NCBI RefSeq assembly: GCF_020382885.2
Contig: NC_058495.1
Coordinates: forward strand, 9,417,627 to 9,481,626
Reading direction: 5' to 3'
Source: Scatophagus argus
Taxonomy: Eukaryota > Chordata > Actinopteri > Scatophagidae
Length of the DNA: 64,000 bases
Made by a program: the position numbers and the translations under genes. The notes beneath the pieces are model-generated. The model saw nothing but the letters and a program-made list of their open reading frames with translations. It made no database searches and was not told the DNA's origin. Positions within the stretch are counted from its first letter, which is position 1, and each line of letters begins with the position of its first letter. This document shows positions 48,948-60,800 of this stretch, piece by piece.

Positions 48948-51283
48948 TTAGGGGTTTGGACCATAGGCAGGGTTGTAGGGTGGCTGTGCAAGTTCATCTG
49001 AATGTGGTGGGGGCCAAGCCTGGCTGGGCAGTGGGTACATGGGATGTCCTGGACTGAACGCAGCAGAAGAGTGGCCTGGATTGGCTGAAAAGACAAAAAC
49101 AAATATTGGTTTGTCTTTACTGAATGTTTTGTGGCTTTCTAAATTCTTCCTTTTTTCTAAGATACTGGTTTGTAATGCTAATAATGAAAGAATAATACTG
49201 GTAATATGATATGGTGTTATTCTTTTATTGTTACTGTTAACATCTAGTGACAAGACCTCCCCATCCTGTCAGCAACGTAGTTCTTACCAAACATTACTGT
49301 ATGAGAGGTAGATAGTGATCATGGTAATCAATATACATGTCACCCAATGCACAGATGTGGCCCATTCATGTCTTCTTAAAAGAGTTGTGAAGTTAGTGGA
49401 AACACTGGACTCTCCTGGATAATGTCATGAGCTTATTAGTTATGGCCATCAGTTTTAATCATTTCAACTTTGTGACCGAGAAATCGTTTTGGCATAGAGG
49501 ACATGTCTGAATGCCTTCAACAAAAATATAAACCCACTTTTATTTTTACTCCCATTTTTCCAGTTTGAATTAAAAGATACAATATTCTTTCTATGCGCAC
49601 ATTCTCTCTTATTTTGAACACAGTTTTGTTAATTCATCCTTTTCCCAAAGGCAATTCACCCACCTGGCAGGTGGATGAATTGGTGGATGACCTGTTTTAT
49701 TTATAATTTAATTGGGAGACTTTCATGCAAGTCAGAGCCATAGCAGTGTTCCAACACTGCAGTCATATAACATATTCCCTTTCTGGAACCAAGAGTGCCA
49801 GAAATAACTTTTCTCTTATTGAATTTGGACAACATGGAGCTCTTTGACACAGAAGAATTACATGTATCAGGCTTTAGGTTCACATGCAGTATTATAAACA
49901 CATGGAATATCACAAACGTTTCTTTGAAGATGATTATTGCATCAGTAAATGCTGGCAACAGTGAGCAGAATGTAACCCTTTAAATATATAGTAATCACAG
50001 CAGAATCTGATACATATCATCCTCTGTTTCAGACAGGTGGACTAGCTTGGACAACTGGGTGCCACTAACCTACTTGCTACACCCAGATACTCCTCTCAGA
50101 CTGAATCAGAATTATTAAACTCACAGATGTCATGAAATAACTCACTTGCTTCTAAGTATGAGGGTGGCGGTGCTGTAGGATCAGGTGAGCCTCCATATCC
50201 AGGCTGGACAGGTACAGGCTGGTAGCCTGGATAAGATGGCTGATATCCAGAGGGGGAGAGTGGCTGCTGGGGTGCTGCATAGACTGCGGTGGTGGTGGTT
50301 GTTCCAGCTGTAGGTAAAGTCAGAGATTGAGTTTGCTGAAAAGAAGGTATTCTTCTTCAGTTATTAACTGTAACTGTGAAGGTTTGCACACAGAGTATGC
50401 AAAAAAGACTGCAGTTGCCTGCATAAAGTAAACTGCAACCAAAAATGCATCTTACGTTGGTGCCTTTGATTACGTCCTTTTCGACACTTCTTGTAGAACA
50501 AGCAGCAAGGAGCCACACAGCAGATTATAAGACCCACGCATACAATGATGGGAATAATGGATCCTAAAATGCTTCCCAGAAGTATAGCAATTTTCCTTTT
50601 CTGCCCAAGGCTAACACTGGGGAAAGTCACAGAAAGCAACATAAAGAATAATGATTAACACAATTCCATGTCTTTAAAATGCTGATATTCTTTTACATCC
50701 TGTAACTGTCATTTAAAAAAAAATGTATGTTTTATCATGTAGAGTAAAACACAGGTGAAACAGGAGCACACCCTCCAGGACAGCTTTCTTGTTTTTCCTG
50801 AGTCAGACGGTACTTCTTTTCATTGCAGCAGTATCTGTTGTTGCAGTCTCCACAGCAGTACTGACTGACACATTGCTGAGTTTCATGGTAAAAACCATCT
50901 GTGTCCCAGTAGCTGCTACACTCATCAGCTGTAACATATAAAACACAGGGTCACACTGAAGGCCAGAGGGGTGAGAGATCAAGGAGTTACAGAATAGCAT
51001 GAACTGGTAAGATTAACAGTTAAAGTTGTCTCTTAAACATGCATAGATAACATACATAGACATTCAAACTTGGAACAAGTGGCTCCATTCGTGGTCCGAC
51101 TAACAAGTAAAGCTGTAGCTATTACCTGACTTATCTGGGTCATTTTGGTCTCACATTGTGACTGACTGAAGGGAATGCTAACAAATCAAAACCTGATGAA
51201 AAAACACAGAACTCACCCCATACAGCCGGGAGCAGAATCACAGAAGAAACACACACAAGAGCGGACAAGGTCCTTGAAACCAT
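48948..51283 (-). CDS. Shisa-5-like protein, copy 2 (complete, 227 aa)
   Basis: Exons 51283-51217, 50928-50772, 50616-50456, 50307-50146 and 49084-48948 join in frame to 228 codons including stop. The plan matches copy 1, with an identical exon count and the same phases. A signal peptide fills residues 1-22. Cysteines at 26, 42, 47, 48, 51, 56, 57 and 72 keep the Shisa spacing ([11 protein letters not shown]). The membrane helix is about 86-110, then [12 protein letters not shown]. The proline-rich tail has PPxY (PPSY) at 176-179 and ends [13 protein letters not shown]. The second exon needs donor GTGTGC after 50772, which gives the correct phase. Introns are much shorter than in copy 1. It is likely a tandem duplicate expressed on its own; a membrane adaptor role is inferred from the family only. 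Confidence 0.82.
50006..50314 (-). repeat. Near-identical tract shared with copy 3 (partner 45251-45553)
   Basis: Partner of the tract at 45251-45553. It carries six extra bases (one Asp-Pro pair) in the proline-rich exon of copy 2. Confidence 0.75.
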
Positions 51284-54200
51284 AACTATTATGATGTAGT
51301 GTTAAGAGTAACTCTGACTCTGCACTGAAACAACTGTTTCAACCTGTCTGTCCCACCCTATAGCAAGCAGCCCAACAACATTCCTCACTTAACGTGAATT
51401 ATCCACCGCTCTATTAACAAACTCTTCCTTTGACTGCTGATCTTTAAATGTTTGTTGTTCCTATTATTTTATTTAGTCGAATAAAAATCTAATTGGAAAA
51501 ATCAAAACCTTTATAGACAAATGAGCTAATAAAATGTTTAAAAAATGTTTTTTGCACACTGGCTATGCTTAACCACTTCTTAGTCCTTCCTCCATTACGC
51601 AATATACTGCATACTTACTGAGAGGTGAACTCATTGCTGTTTGTGGAAATAAAATAAAAATAAAATTTATATTAGTTTGCTTGTAGAGAGAAGTTAATTT
51701 TTAATGTACACGCTTTATACTACACAGCTCTGTGTGTCCAACATGAGTCTAAGTAATTTAATTAATCTTCACTTCTGTCAGTCCTTCTCTTTAGCCATGC
51801 TAATCCAAACCAAAACATTTCCAAAACTATGGGATGGATTGCCATGAAATTTGGCAAAGATATTCATTCAGTGTGTTGTGGGGACACATTCCACTAAATA
51901 TTCATATAAGCTCAAATTGCTATGATATAGTAGACAACCACATTGTCCATAATAATAATCAGCAAAGGTAATCATAATCATAACTAAACTTAACAACTGG
52001 ACTCCATGGTGGCCTGTGTGAGAGTCGCAAATGATGCCATGACACGCTAAACTATGATGTGAACATAACAGACATGACACCATCACATTAACATTGTTGC
52101 TGCAAGCATGTCAGCCTGCTTGTGGATGATACATTCATCAAATTTACGAGTCGACAAATGTAATATATCAGATAGCTCATATTAGACCTCACTACATCAG
52201 GGAGGGACCAAAATTCCTGGTAGGTGCTCGACTTGTTTCACATTTACACTACATGCCTCTGATGTATGTAGTGTAAATGTGAAAGAAGTGTACTTCTGTG
52301 CTTAAAGTTCAATTACCAAGGTTGGGGAAAAACAGAAAATATATATTTTATTGTCCTCTGCAGAATAAGCGATGGATTTTTAACAAAATAAAAGTCATGC
52401 ACATATATTCACAAAGTCACATCAATGTAAATTATTCCTGGAGGAGAAACACAGAAGGAACAAAAATAAATCTCTGCTGGTACATCTCTATACAAATGGC
52501 TTGATCCCACACATACAAATAAAAACACTCCAACCAAAGTCACATTGAAGAATCAACACTGGCCGAAGGACTGATATCAAAGGCAGAATACATTTAAAGG
52601 CAGATTTCAGACAAAAGGCAAACCTACCATGAAGTGCACAGATGTCAGAAACACCTGCACAATCCGTTTTGTAGATTACAAAGACACGTGAGGATATTAG
52701 GAACCTTCACTAGCAAACATGTCATTTCTCTCAAGTCAACTTGTGAAATAAAATAAGCCACACCATTATGTCTGGGAATCAGTCCTCAATACATCGACTG
52801 AAATAACCCAGTTGCAAACAGTATAAAAACTTCTCCAGTCATCCTTTGACCTGCATTTGATAATATTTGTTCTCTGATCTGCGAAATTTACTATTTGTAT
52901 GGTTTTGCTCACAGCTAATCACCACATGTGTTAAGGTAACGTGATTGGCCCGCTATCGCAGCAGCTACAATCTATAGTCTGTGGTGTGATGAAGTGTGGA
53001 GCATCTGTGGGAGATGGTTTCATGTAACTAAATTCTTCCATTTACACATGACTAAAGTACAAAAAAGGGTATCAAATGAAGTACTCTGCTGGTATCTGTA
53101 TCACTTTAAAGGTATGGTGACTGAACAAATTCTGAAACTTGTACCAGCAATACTCACACGTCATGAAACATTACGTATTGCGCTCTTTGACTATAAATAA
53201 TGTCTCAACAAAGGAAGTTGAAAAGACAGGGATTTCAAACATTCTTTCTCAGTGTCTGGGTCATCACATGAGCTATGACTGTGTAAGTTTGCCATGATCA
53301 CGAGAAAAAGGCCATTTCAGTAAAACTACCATCAAGTAAGGTCCATCAGAAAGCAGAAATAATGATTTTGCCATAGAAAACCACAAGTGACAAAGCAAAG
53401 CAAGGAGGGATTATTGGTTTAGTTCTGACAAAACAGCAGAAGAAGAAGAAGAACAACAACAACAGAATACTTACTCAAACCTGACTGCTCTGCTTGTGGA
53501 GTTTAATAAAAGCGAAAATGGTATCAGTTTCCAGAAAACAAAAACCCATTATTATTTGACAAGGTAAGTAACACAAATAATGAGTAAGAAAATGTTAAAG
53601 AATCAAAACATACACCATTTTGGATGTAAAAAAACAAACCTAAGTTTAAAAAGCTACACAATTAGTTGGCAGCAGTGTTGCAAAACAATATGGCTCATTG
53701 AAGTGTAGGTAAGCCTTTATATTGACAGTAAAGTACAAACAGATCACTCATGAATGACCAGAAAACAAGATTTGAAACTGCATGCTTTCACTTGCTGAAG
53801 TGACTAAGAAGGCACAGCTGTTTCTTGCATTTGGTATGTAATATTTGCATTTATTTCTGAACTTGACTCTGTGAATGTTTGGTTGACACTCTCCTTTGGT
53901 TATTTCTTTCAAAGCTGCCAATGCATTTCAGCTCAGTTACACATGCTGTAAGATGGGCAAATGAAAACAACCTGAGTGAAAAATTAAAAAAAAAATATTT
54001 TGTGTGAACTCTCAACTCTACATAAACACATAAAATTTAAACACTTAAAACTAATACTTAGCAAATTTGACTGTGTTAAGGCTTATTTCGTTGGAAGTGG
54101 CATGATGAATGTTCCCTTTTGTTGGAGGCTTTTTTTCACTGCATTACCCCCTGAATATCAGTAGTCAATTGACAATGACACAAATCCTTTCCATCATAAA

Positions 54201-54826
54201 TCCTCTTGTGAGTAGTATTACACACATTGGACTTGTTCCCAAATAGCACAAGCAATAACTGCCTTCGAAAACACAAAACAGTCCAAAGCACTTTATCGGT
54301 CTGAAATAAACTGGCAGAAAGCAATTATGGCTGGGACCACTAATATTCATCCTCAGTTTGTCCACTGAGTCCGACTAGATTCATTGTAGGTGGTGACTTT
54401 AGAGGTCAGGCCGGTTTCACCAGGGTACAGTACAGGCAAAGACAAGGAGGGAGGTGCTGAGACATGTTCGGAAGGATGGAAAATGTCTAAGCTCATCTGC
54501 CTTTTAAAATAAGACTCAGTGGTTTTGTGTTTTAGTTACAAAGATGACTAAGATGAAGCCACGAAGAAATATTTTAAAAGAATGCAATTACACCACTTGT
54601 ATATCATAAGTCCATGCAATACAACCAAAAAGATGAGTGAGTCGACATTTTCTCTTGGCAACTCTTGATCAGAACTGATACACTACAACAATGTGTTGCA
54701 ACTTTCCCATATTTAACCACCAAAACACATCAACCTTCTTGATTCAGATTACACATTTCCAGTTCTGCCAAGGTTGAAAATGTTGCAGCACGTTTAAAGT
54801 GGCTGAGTGGGCGGCAATGTTGTCCA
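51284..54826. other. Copy 2 upstream flank and probable shisa5 copy 1 3' UTR
   Basis: No exon seen. The part nearest 54826 is probably copy 1 3' UTR; an AATAAA on the minus strand near 52346-52351 is a distant candidate end. A repeat fragment is at 51810-51890. Confidence 0.45.
51810..51890 (+). repeat. Fragment of the same dispersed repeat as 22622-23153
   Basis: Carries the family hallmark GGATGGATTGCCATGAAATT followed by an ATTCATTC segment. The following bases to about 52135 may belong to the same insertion but are too diverged to be sure. Confidence 0.5.
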
Positions 54827-57800
54827 TTATCCAGTCTTGGGTGGCGGTGGTGCAAAATATCCCGGGTTGTATGCTGGCTGGGCAAGGTAGTCTGTGTTTG
54901 CGGGTGGAGCATTGGGTTGTGGCTGCACAGGAGGCTGCAGAGGGTATGTTGGCTGCCCAGGGTTGAATGCAGCCTGGCTGTAAGGCATCGGGTTGGGAGG
55001 GTAGGCAGGACCGGCTGGATACAGAGAGGAAAGATGGAAAGAGGACAACAGGGCTGAAAATGCTTAGACAATAACACAAAGTCAGTTCTGTCAAAGTAAT
55101 TATAACTGGTTCCTATTTTACAAAACCATGACCTAACTGTATGCCGACAGTCACCTTCTGTTAAATGGTGCTTTTCTATAGTATGCTGGAGGTTTATTAA
55201 AAAACAAACAAACAAAAAAAAAATACTATGTCATCATCCACTTTACTTAATAATAATGTAAATCCAAGAGGTAAATTCCTTCAGATTGCAAATTTGTCAG
55301 AACAGATTGTTCATTACCTACCACAACAGTAAGTTGTGCATGTTGGGAGCTTCAATTTGTTAGTTTAACTTGAATGTGCTTCATTTCACAAATGCAGAAG
55401 TTGTTGAATAAGACTTCTAATAGTAAATAGTTAATTTGCCTTCTTGTCTATGAATAATATTTTCCATTATCTATATTATCATGTAGTTTTCATTCACTGA
55501 CAAAAATGTGAAACTTTCCTGCTTCCTGAAAGCTCTACTTTTCAACATCTACATTTTATTTTGGAGAACAAATTTTGTCATGGTGACCAGGGTTAAAATT
55601 AACCCTGGTAAGGTGGTCTGACAATCAGGCCTGTGACTAAAAAAAACACACTCACTGGCTTCCTGATATGTTGGTGGTGGTCCTGCTGTGAATGGTTGTC
55701 CTTGGTAGGGTGAGGTTTGCATGGGCTGGCCTCCATAACCCGGCTGCACTGGTACGGGCTGGTAGGGTGGATACTGGGCCCCCTGGTAGGGCTGTTGCTG
55801 TCCAGGTGTTCCAGCTGGGTGCTGTGGGTACTGCTGAGGAGCAGTGGTGACCACTGTTGTGTGTGTTGTGGTAGCTACCACAGCTGTAAGTAAATGCAAC
55901 ATAGAAACAAGATGAGAAATGCAGTTTGTATAAGCTAGGCAGTGGTGGTGGTGTATGTATGTGTGAAACCTGTAAAGGTAAGCCACGATGCATATTTATA
56001 ACACAAAACGGAAAATTCAAACACTTTCCCCTAAAATGTCATATGGACCTGAATCAACTATTTAAATTGATTTTCAGCAGAAAAAAAAAATGGTTTAGGG
56101 GTTTAGTTACTCTTTAATGACATCACATTCTAAATACATAGACAGTACTGCAGCTTCCACTCTTCTGGGAAGGCTTTCCACAAAATGTTGGAGTGTTTCT
56201 GTGGGAATTTCTGCCCCCTTCAAGCAGTAGAGCATTTGTGAGTAAATGTCGTGGTATGCTGAAGCATTAACATTTCCCATCACCAGACACACAGGCCTAA
56301 CCCAACCCCTGAAAAACAGCCCCATCCCAATAATTTTGTCTATATGTAGTGTGTGCATGCGTGTGTGTGTGTGTGACTACCCCACTATCTTTTTGTTTAC
56401 CCCCCTAACAGAAAGACAGTCATCATGGCCACTTCCTGTAAATGACGTGGGATGGTCTTGAGTCTTTCCCCACTGTGGTTTTTGTGGAAGCAATGAGTCA
56501 CACGGGGTGGAGCTCTGACATTCTTGGATGTGATCCCAACACGCAACAGTCTGAGTCAGGGAATGTTTGTATTTTAGCCTGCCGATGTCTTCCAGAGCTT
56601 AGTAGCTGCATGGCACAAGCTGAACAAGTCAGTAAAAAGACTAAACTGACAGGAAATGCAAGAGCGTGTCATTGTTAAAATGGTGTACATGCTAGAGTGT
56701 CAGCTTTAATGCACACACAATGTCTTCCTCCACGTGGGGAATTCATTTAGAGAAGCATGTCAGAGGGTGAACACAAAAAGATAAGTGATATCCAGTCCAT
56801 GGAGAAATTAAGGTACACAAACTGGAGTTACATCCACCCGGTTATAATGGAGAGAGCAGAGGATGCAAGCTTGTCTCCGACTGCACAAAGCTTGTAAAAA
56901 TAAGGCGTGGAAAAACATATGCCAAGGATTTCCCTGTTGACACACTTGGTGTTAGTAGTTTATAAACATATTCAGCTTCAGTATGAAAGAGAGCCTGAAG
57001 TAAAACATATTATCACCATTCTGACTGGCCTCCACGCAGCTTTCTATGGTTCTATGGTTTGTTTGCGACGTCGACCATGACACACAAAGGCACACTCATC
57101 TATTGCTCTTCAAAAAAACAAAAAAAAAAAACAAAAAACCTCCATATATGCACTAAATCTAATATAAAAATGTTATCAGAGACAAACAAAATTAAGTATG
57201 TTTCAGATCTGCTATAGGAGTAGAGTTTCCAATATCTGATAATTACTGTTTCTTTTTCCTGGATATACATGTTGAACTCCTGAACTCTGAACCTGACAAA
57301 TTTATGTCGCTCCCATCATAGCGTCCAATGGATGTAATTCCTTTGCTTGTGTTCACATGAAATATGAAGCTTTTTTTTATAGCCCAATATTACACAAAGT
57401 CTCTTGAACTGTATTTGAGTGATTTGCAATTATTCGATTTAAAAGATGAGTGACACATGTCGCAGGGCTTTATGGTCTCCATGCTTTGTTTTTAAACACA
57501 TAATATTTCACTGGAATTTCTCCCATTTGCACAGGACACTAAAATCTTCCACGACACATAAGCCGAAACCGGTGTTTTCTAATGAATACTCTTTGTAGGA
57601 ATATGAGAAAGAAAAAAACTGATTTCAACTTTGCCTGAAGTCAAAATGTTGTCAGTTCCAACCTCAGTTCATATCTTAACATTAATTTAGTAAACACTCA
57701 AGATCAATGTGATCTTTTGTTGTATCTGACCAGTGTAACATCAACTACTGTACGATATAACATTTTCTTTATACATCTCTATGATCTCTGTCACAATCCC

Positions 57801-60800
57801 TTCGATCACCTGTCATATGAATGACAAACTGTTTCACTTTAAAACACTTTTTTTAAGCAGTTAACTTCATGTTAAACCATTTTCTCTTTACTTCTGTCAC
57901 AGTGTAGTGCTGCTCCCATGACACATCTCAGACAGCAGTGCTATTTTCTAAATGTTTTTTGGTCCTGTGACACTACAACTGAGTCTGCTAAACTCTTTTT
58001 TTGTGTCTGCTAATTTTTGACAGCAAGACCTAAAATCTGCAGGGTGAAACTGCTTTTTTACTTTTTGGTAATGTTTATGGCAGCGATACATTAGGGAATT
58101 AATCAGAATCAGAATTCCTTTATTTATCCCCGAGGGGAAATTCATTTTTGACATTGCACTTGCAGTTTTCTCAACCAAGAAAAACTGTGAAAGATATAAA
58201 ATAGGATAAAAAACAAGATAAGTATAAATTTGAAAATATAGGTATTTACATGTGTGAATATATACATTGTATATATAAAAGTATGTGTGTCCGTCACAGT
58301 GCAATGAAACTTTGGGAATAGCCAGGATCATTGCATTTTGTTAGAACAAGGATCTGAGCAACAGATGAAACTCTGCAAGACAAATCCAGCAAATCCAGTG
58401 TTTTCAAGGTCATAAAGCTGCTGCCAGCTTAAGATTTCTGACTAGTCACATTTAATGATGGGGGCTTTCACGCATGAAGACTGATTAAGTTTCATTCTGA
58501 CGTCACACCTCAAAAACCTGAAAGTCTTAAAGGAAGGCATCTCAAAGTCAAAGAAGAAATTAATCTGGTTGTTTCTGGCATTGCTCTTTACACAGAATTT
58601 AACAAAAATATAGAATATCCCTCCATTAATAAATACAATCTGATTTATACCATTCCAATGAAGCTGTTATTCTTAAATCTGGAATTTGCATGCATAGAAA
58701 GCACAAGTTATCAAATTTATGCTCTCTATGGCCTTGACTTGTAAAACAACAGCATGAACTACGGTAGTATAAGTAAGTTTTGGATAACAGTAATTATCAC
58801 TGGTGACTGTTCTGAGTCAGCAACCTGTGGTATACACTGCTCGTCGCAGAAAACCACCAAAAAGTCCCAGTCAGACCTTGAACACAATACAGAATAATGA
58901 CAAACACAAATATCAAATGAGGAACTTCACAGCTTCACAGAGTTTACTTCACTAAATAAAATATCTCTATGTAAGCGCTTTAAGTGTCACATGTTTATTA
59001 TCATTATCATTTGGGGAATGTTGAACCAGTTTGTGCTCTATGTCCCAGTGTCTGTGTTACTTAGACCAAGCCTATGCAGTAATTTTAGTCATGTGGTGGG
59101 TGAGCCGACAGTTCTGAGTGTACTGATGTTTCGCTTTGACATCTAGGCAAACACTCTAAACTCACTGATTTCTCTATTAAACCAAGCCACAAAAAATCTG
59201 ACACTGCATATCATGTGGGTCGAGAAGCTATCAGCACAAGCAGAAGGGGTTGGTTGTTGGTTGTGTGCAGGAAACCAACACATGTGCAGCTCCACGTTGC
59301 AAAAGCAGCAGCACATGTCCACATGCTATCAGTATTGTATGTTACTTTCTGGTTTAACTAAGTGCCACCTGAATGAATTGTCTGTTATGGCCCTTGTATA
59401 AAATAGTTACTACTACTAATGCTGTTACCTGTCCACTGCTCAGAACTTGTTTCCCTATTTTCTTGGCTAGCTGATAAATCTATTGGTTTGTAAAATGCAA
59501 AAAATTCTGAAAATATTAATAACATTAACAATTACCAGAGCTCCAAATGACATATTTATATTTTGTACTGTCCTCACTGTACTAATACTTAAATGGTGTC
59601 TTAACCCGGGAGTCTTAAGTTTGGGACTGAGTAATGAAACCAGTCACGTCATGTTGAGCTTATGTGTACAATTTTTTTCAGGGTCAGGTTCACCTCATTC
59701 AGCAGAGCAAATGCAGCAATTGGTGACATGACAGTGTCATCCACACTGACAGTTTTGAGTTGTTTTGAGGTAAAATCAAGCACCAGAAATATAGAACTGA
59801 AATATATGATGTGTGGATGGTTACAGTTTTTTGTCAGGTGAGTCCACTAATTCTTGTCAGACAAAGAGGCAGCTAACTGATGACATCTCCATTCACAGGA
59901 CTGAACCAATCTCTGCATCATCATAGTTTCAGAGTGAGTGTTATGTGCTAGACATAAAAACCATTAGCTCTAGGAAAAGTCATTAAGTTCTGATACTCTC
60001 TACGGTTGTTTTACACTTATTCGGTGGGTGTTGTGTCTAAGCCTTATAACAGAAGGGAAAACCCTGGATATGATAAAAACAGCATTAGGGATGTTCCTTG
60101 GATGCAATGGGAAAAAAGCTGAACTACCCCTTTAAGATCTATTTTGTAAGAATAATGCTGGACTGACACAAACTCTAAGGTAACCAAAAAACAAACAACA
60201 ATAACAGCACTAATTGTTGCTACTTACGTCTTGGCTTGCAGCACATTTTGTACAGGCAGCAGCAGGGACAGACACAGCAGCAGATGAAGATGAGCACAAC
60301 GACAACAAGGCTACCAATACCAAAGATCATGGGCAGCGGTGAAACGTCGTAAAAACTTAAAAAGAAACAAAGAAGGATTCAGGCAGGACAATATTCATAT
60401 TTTTCATTATCTTCTAAAAACATTATTTGTCAAAATAGCCACCTCTTATGCAGTAATCACAATTGAAAACATAAATGCATCCATTTTCAACTATAACTAC
60501 AGAATATTAGCCAGTTTGTAGAATCTCTTCCCTGTTTCCTTTGCTAATTAAATGACAAACATGCTGGTGGTCGTGCACAGGAAATCATTGCTTCCTGTTG
60601 CTCGACTTTTACATCACCACACAGGGGAACGCAACAACACATCTCTACTGTGATGACAGGGGCAAAAACAGAGACTCACAGCACAGTATTTCTGTCTCAT
60701 CATCTGTAACACGAAAATTTAAATCTCACACTCAACTGTAGGAAAGGTTAGTTTATCATGTATTACAGAATAAAAGAAGAAAAAAAGCATTTTACCATTC

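Larger units (their letters stand above)
55884..60227 (-). other. shisa5: shisa5 copy 1 intron 3 (4.3 kb)
   Basis: Separates the membrane exon from the proline-rich exon. It holds the possible Tc1 relic (56107-56358) and the repeat at 58105-58310. No other exon recognised. Confidence 0.7.

Noticed and set aside
57948..58331. 127-codon open stretch on the minus strand
   Set aside because: It runs through the dispersed repeat at 58105-58310 and resembles no protein.
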